Shown: one piece after another, positions 58,279 through 58,666 of the stretch | Numbering within the stretch: the stretch's first letter is position 1 | How the letters are laid out: the number at the start of each line of letters is the position of its first letter | Assembly (NCBI GenBank): GCA_032718475.1 | Contig: JAUCBJ010003711.1 | Span: 1 to 58,666, forward strand | Origin: Nemertoderma westbladi | Taxonomy: Eukaryota; Xenacoelomorpha; Nemertodermatida; Nemertodermatidae | Direction: 5' to 3' | Length of the DNA: 58,666 bases | The notes under the pieces: model-generated | Databases searched by the model: none | What the model was told of the DNA's origin: nothing | Seen by the model: the letters and a program-made list of their open reading frames with translations, nothing else | Program-made: the position numbers and the translations under genes

Positions 58279-58512
58279 CTCCGTGTGAAACTTTGTTAAG
58301 TCACGCTCCGCTCATCGAGAAAAAATCATTTGCGGGGAAATACGATTTTAGCGATTTATATTTAAATCGCGACATTAGAGACTACCCGTACTTCACACAT
58401 GATATCTCGTGAACGAAACAAGATATGGAAAAACTGTTTTAGATTTGGAATCACCATTACATTCTGATTTAGATAGGATATACTTAAAAATTTTAAATTC
58501 CAAATTCGACTA

Positions 58513-58536
58513 CCCCCCCCCCCCCCCCCCCCCCCC
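58513..58536. repeat. Homopolymer C tract, 24 bases
   Basis: A pure C run between CGACTA and TTTAAAC, at the right end of the foldback element. Confidence 0.95.
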
Positions 58537-58666
58537 TTTAAACCAAATAAAGTTTTTTATATTTATCATTTATCAAACAAAAATAACCCAAATCTACAAA
58601 TTGACATTATTGCTGAATAATAAATAATTATAGTTAATATTTAGTGATATTGCGAAGCATCACGAT

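Larger units (their letters stand above)
57987..58543. mobile_element. Putative foldback element with poly-C right end
   Basis: The left arm starts GTTTAAAGGGGGG. The right arm ends with 24 C (58513-58536) and TTTAAAC, the inverse of the left end. Inside, the left arm reverse complement reads GAACGAAACAAGATATGG, AAAAACTGTTTT and ATAGGATATAC, and the right arm at 58411-58482 reads the same words. Arms are about 110 and 140 bases. They enclose about 300 bases that include a 22-bp minisatellite. No protein is encoded. No target-site duplication was confirmed. Confidence 0.7.

Overview
The window is animal nuclear DNA. It carries exons of three recognisable animal genes (CATSPER2, TMEM164, GCN1), spliceosomal introns, non-LTR retrotransposons, tRNA-derived SINEs and three large tandem arrays. 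Noncoding DNA is AT-rich, while the GCN1 exon is clearly GC-rich. The short palindromes TAGGCCTA and TACCGGTA recur throughout. The sperm ion channel and the repeat content suggest a marine invertebrate, perhaps a deuterostome. That placement is an inference; no lineage-specific marker was seen.

Layout. 1-2421 is AT-rich DNA without a gene. 2422-16641 is one uninterrupted 42-bp satellite of about 338 units, built up by higher-order duplications; it happens to read as a single 4739-codon frame. 16877-17807 looks like a foldback element with poly-G/poly-C ends. 17975-22430 is a nested pair of LINEs: a 4-kb LINE (18302-22317), bounded by a 13-bp target-site duplication, sits inside an older inverted copy of the same family. 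22634-23000 (-) is a probable first exon of an unidentified secreted protein. 25.2-26.2 kb holds inverted repeats with homopolymer tracts around a LINE 3' end. A SINE with a clear target-site duplication (26802-27041) is followed by a 1.24-kb element with a 146-bp tandem core (27096-28333) and a 4-kb array of 40-bp repeats (28531-32582).

The right half is gene-bearing. It holds another orphan first exon (32628-32801, -), an intronless TMEM164 gene (37219-38157, -), then a retroelement graveyard (40.2-45.1 kb) and CATSPER2 in three exons (46522-49386, +). One more LINE 3' fragment follows, then a 21-bp array (51296-53071), and the last 4.2-kb exon of GCN1 (53379-57578, -). The upstream GCN1 intron carries a foldback element.

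The genes are functionally unrelated: a sperm flagellar Ca2+ channel subunit, a membrane acyltransferase, and the ribosome-bound activator of the GCN2 stress kinase. The most unusual content is the repeat landscape: satellites with higher-order structure, at least ten long C/G homopolymer tracts often placed in inverted-repeat arms, clusters of 8-10 bp perfect palindromes, and a probable GC-AG intron in CATSPER2.
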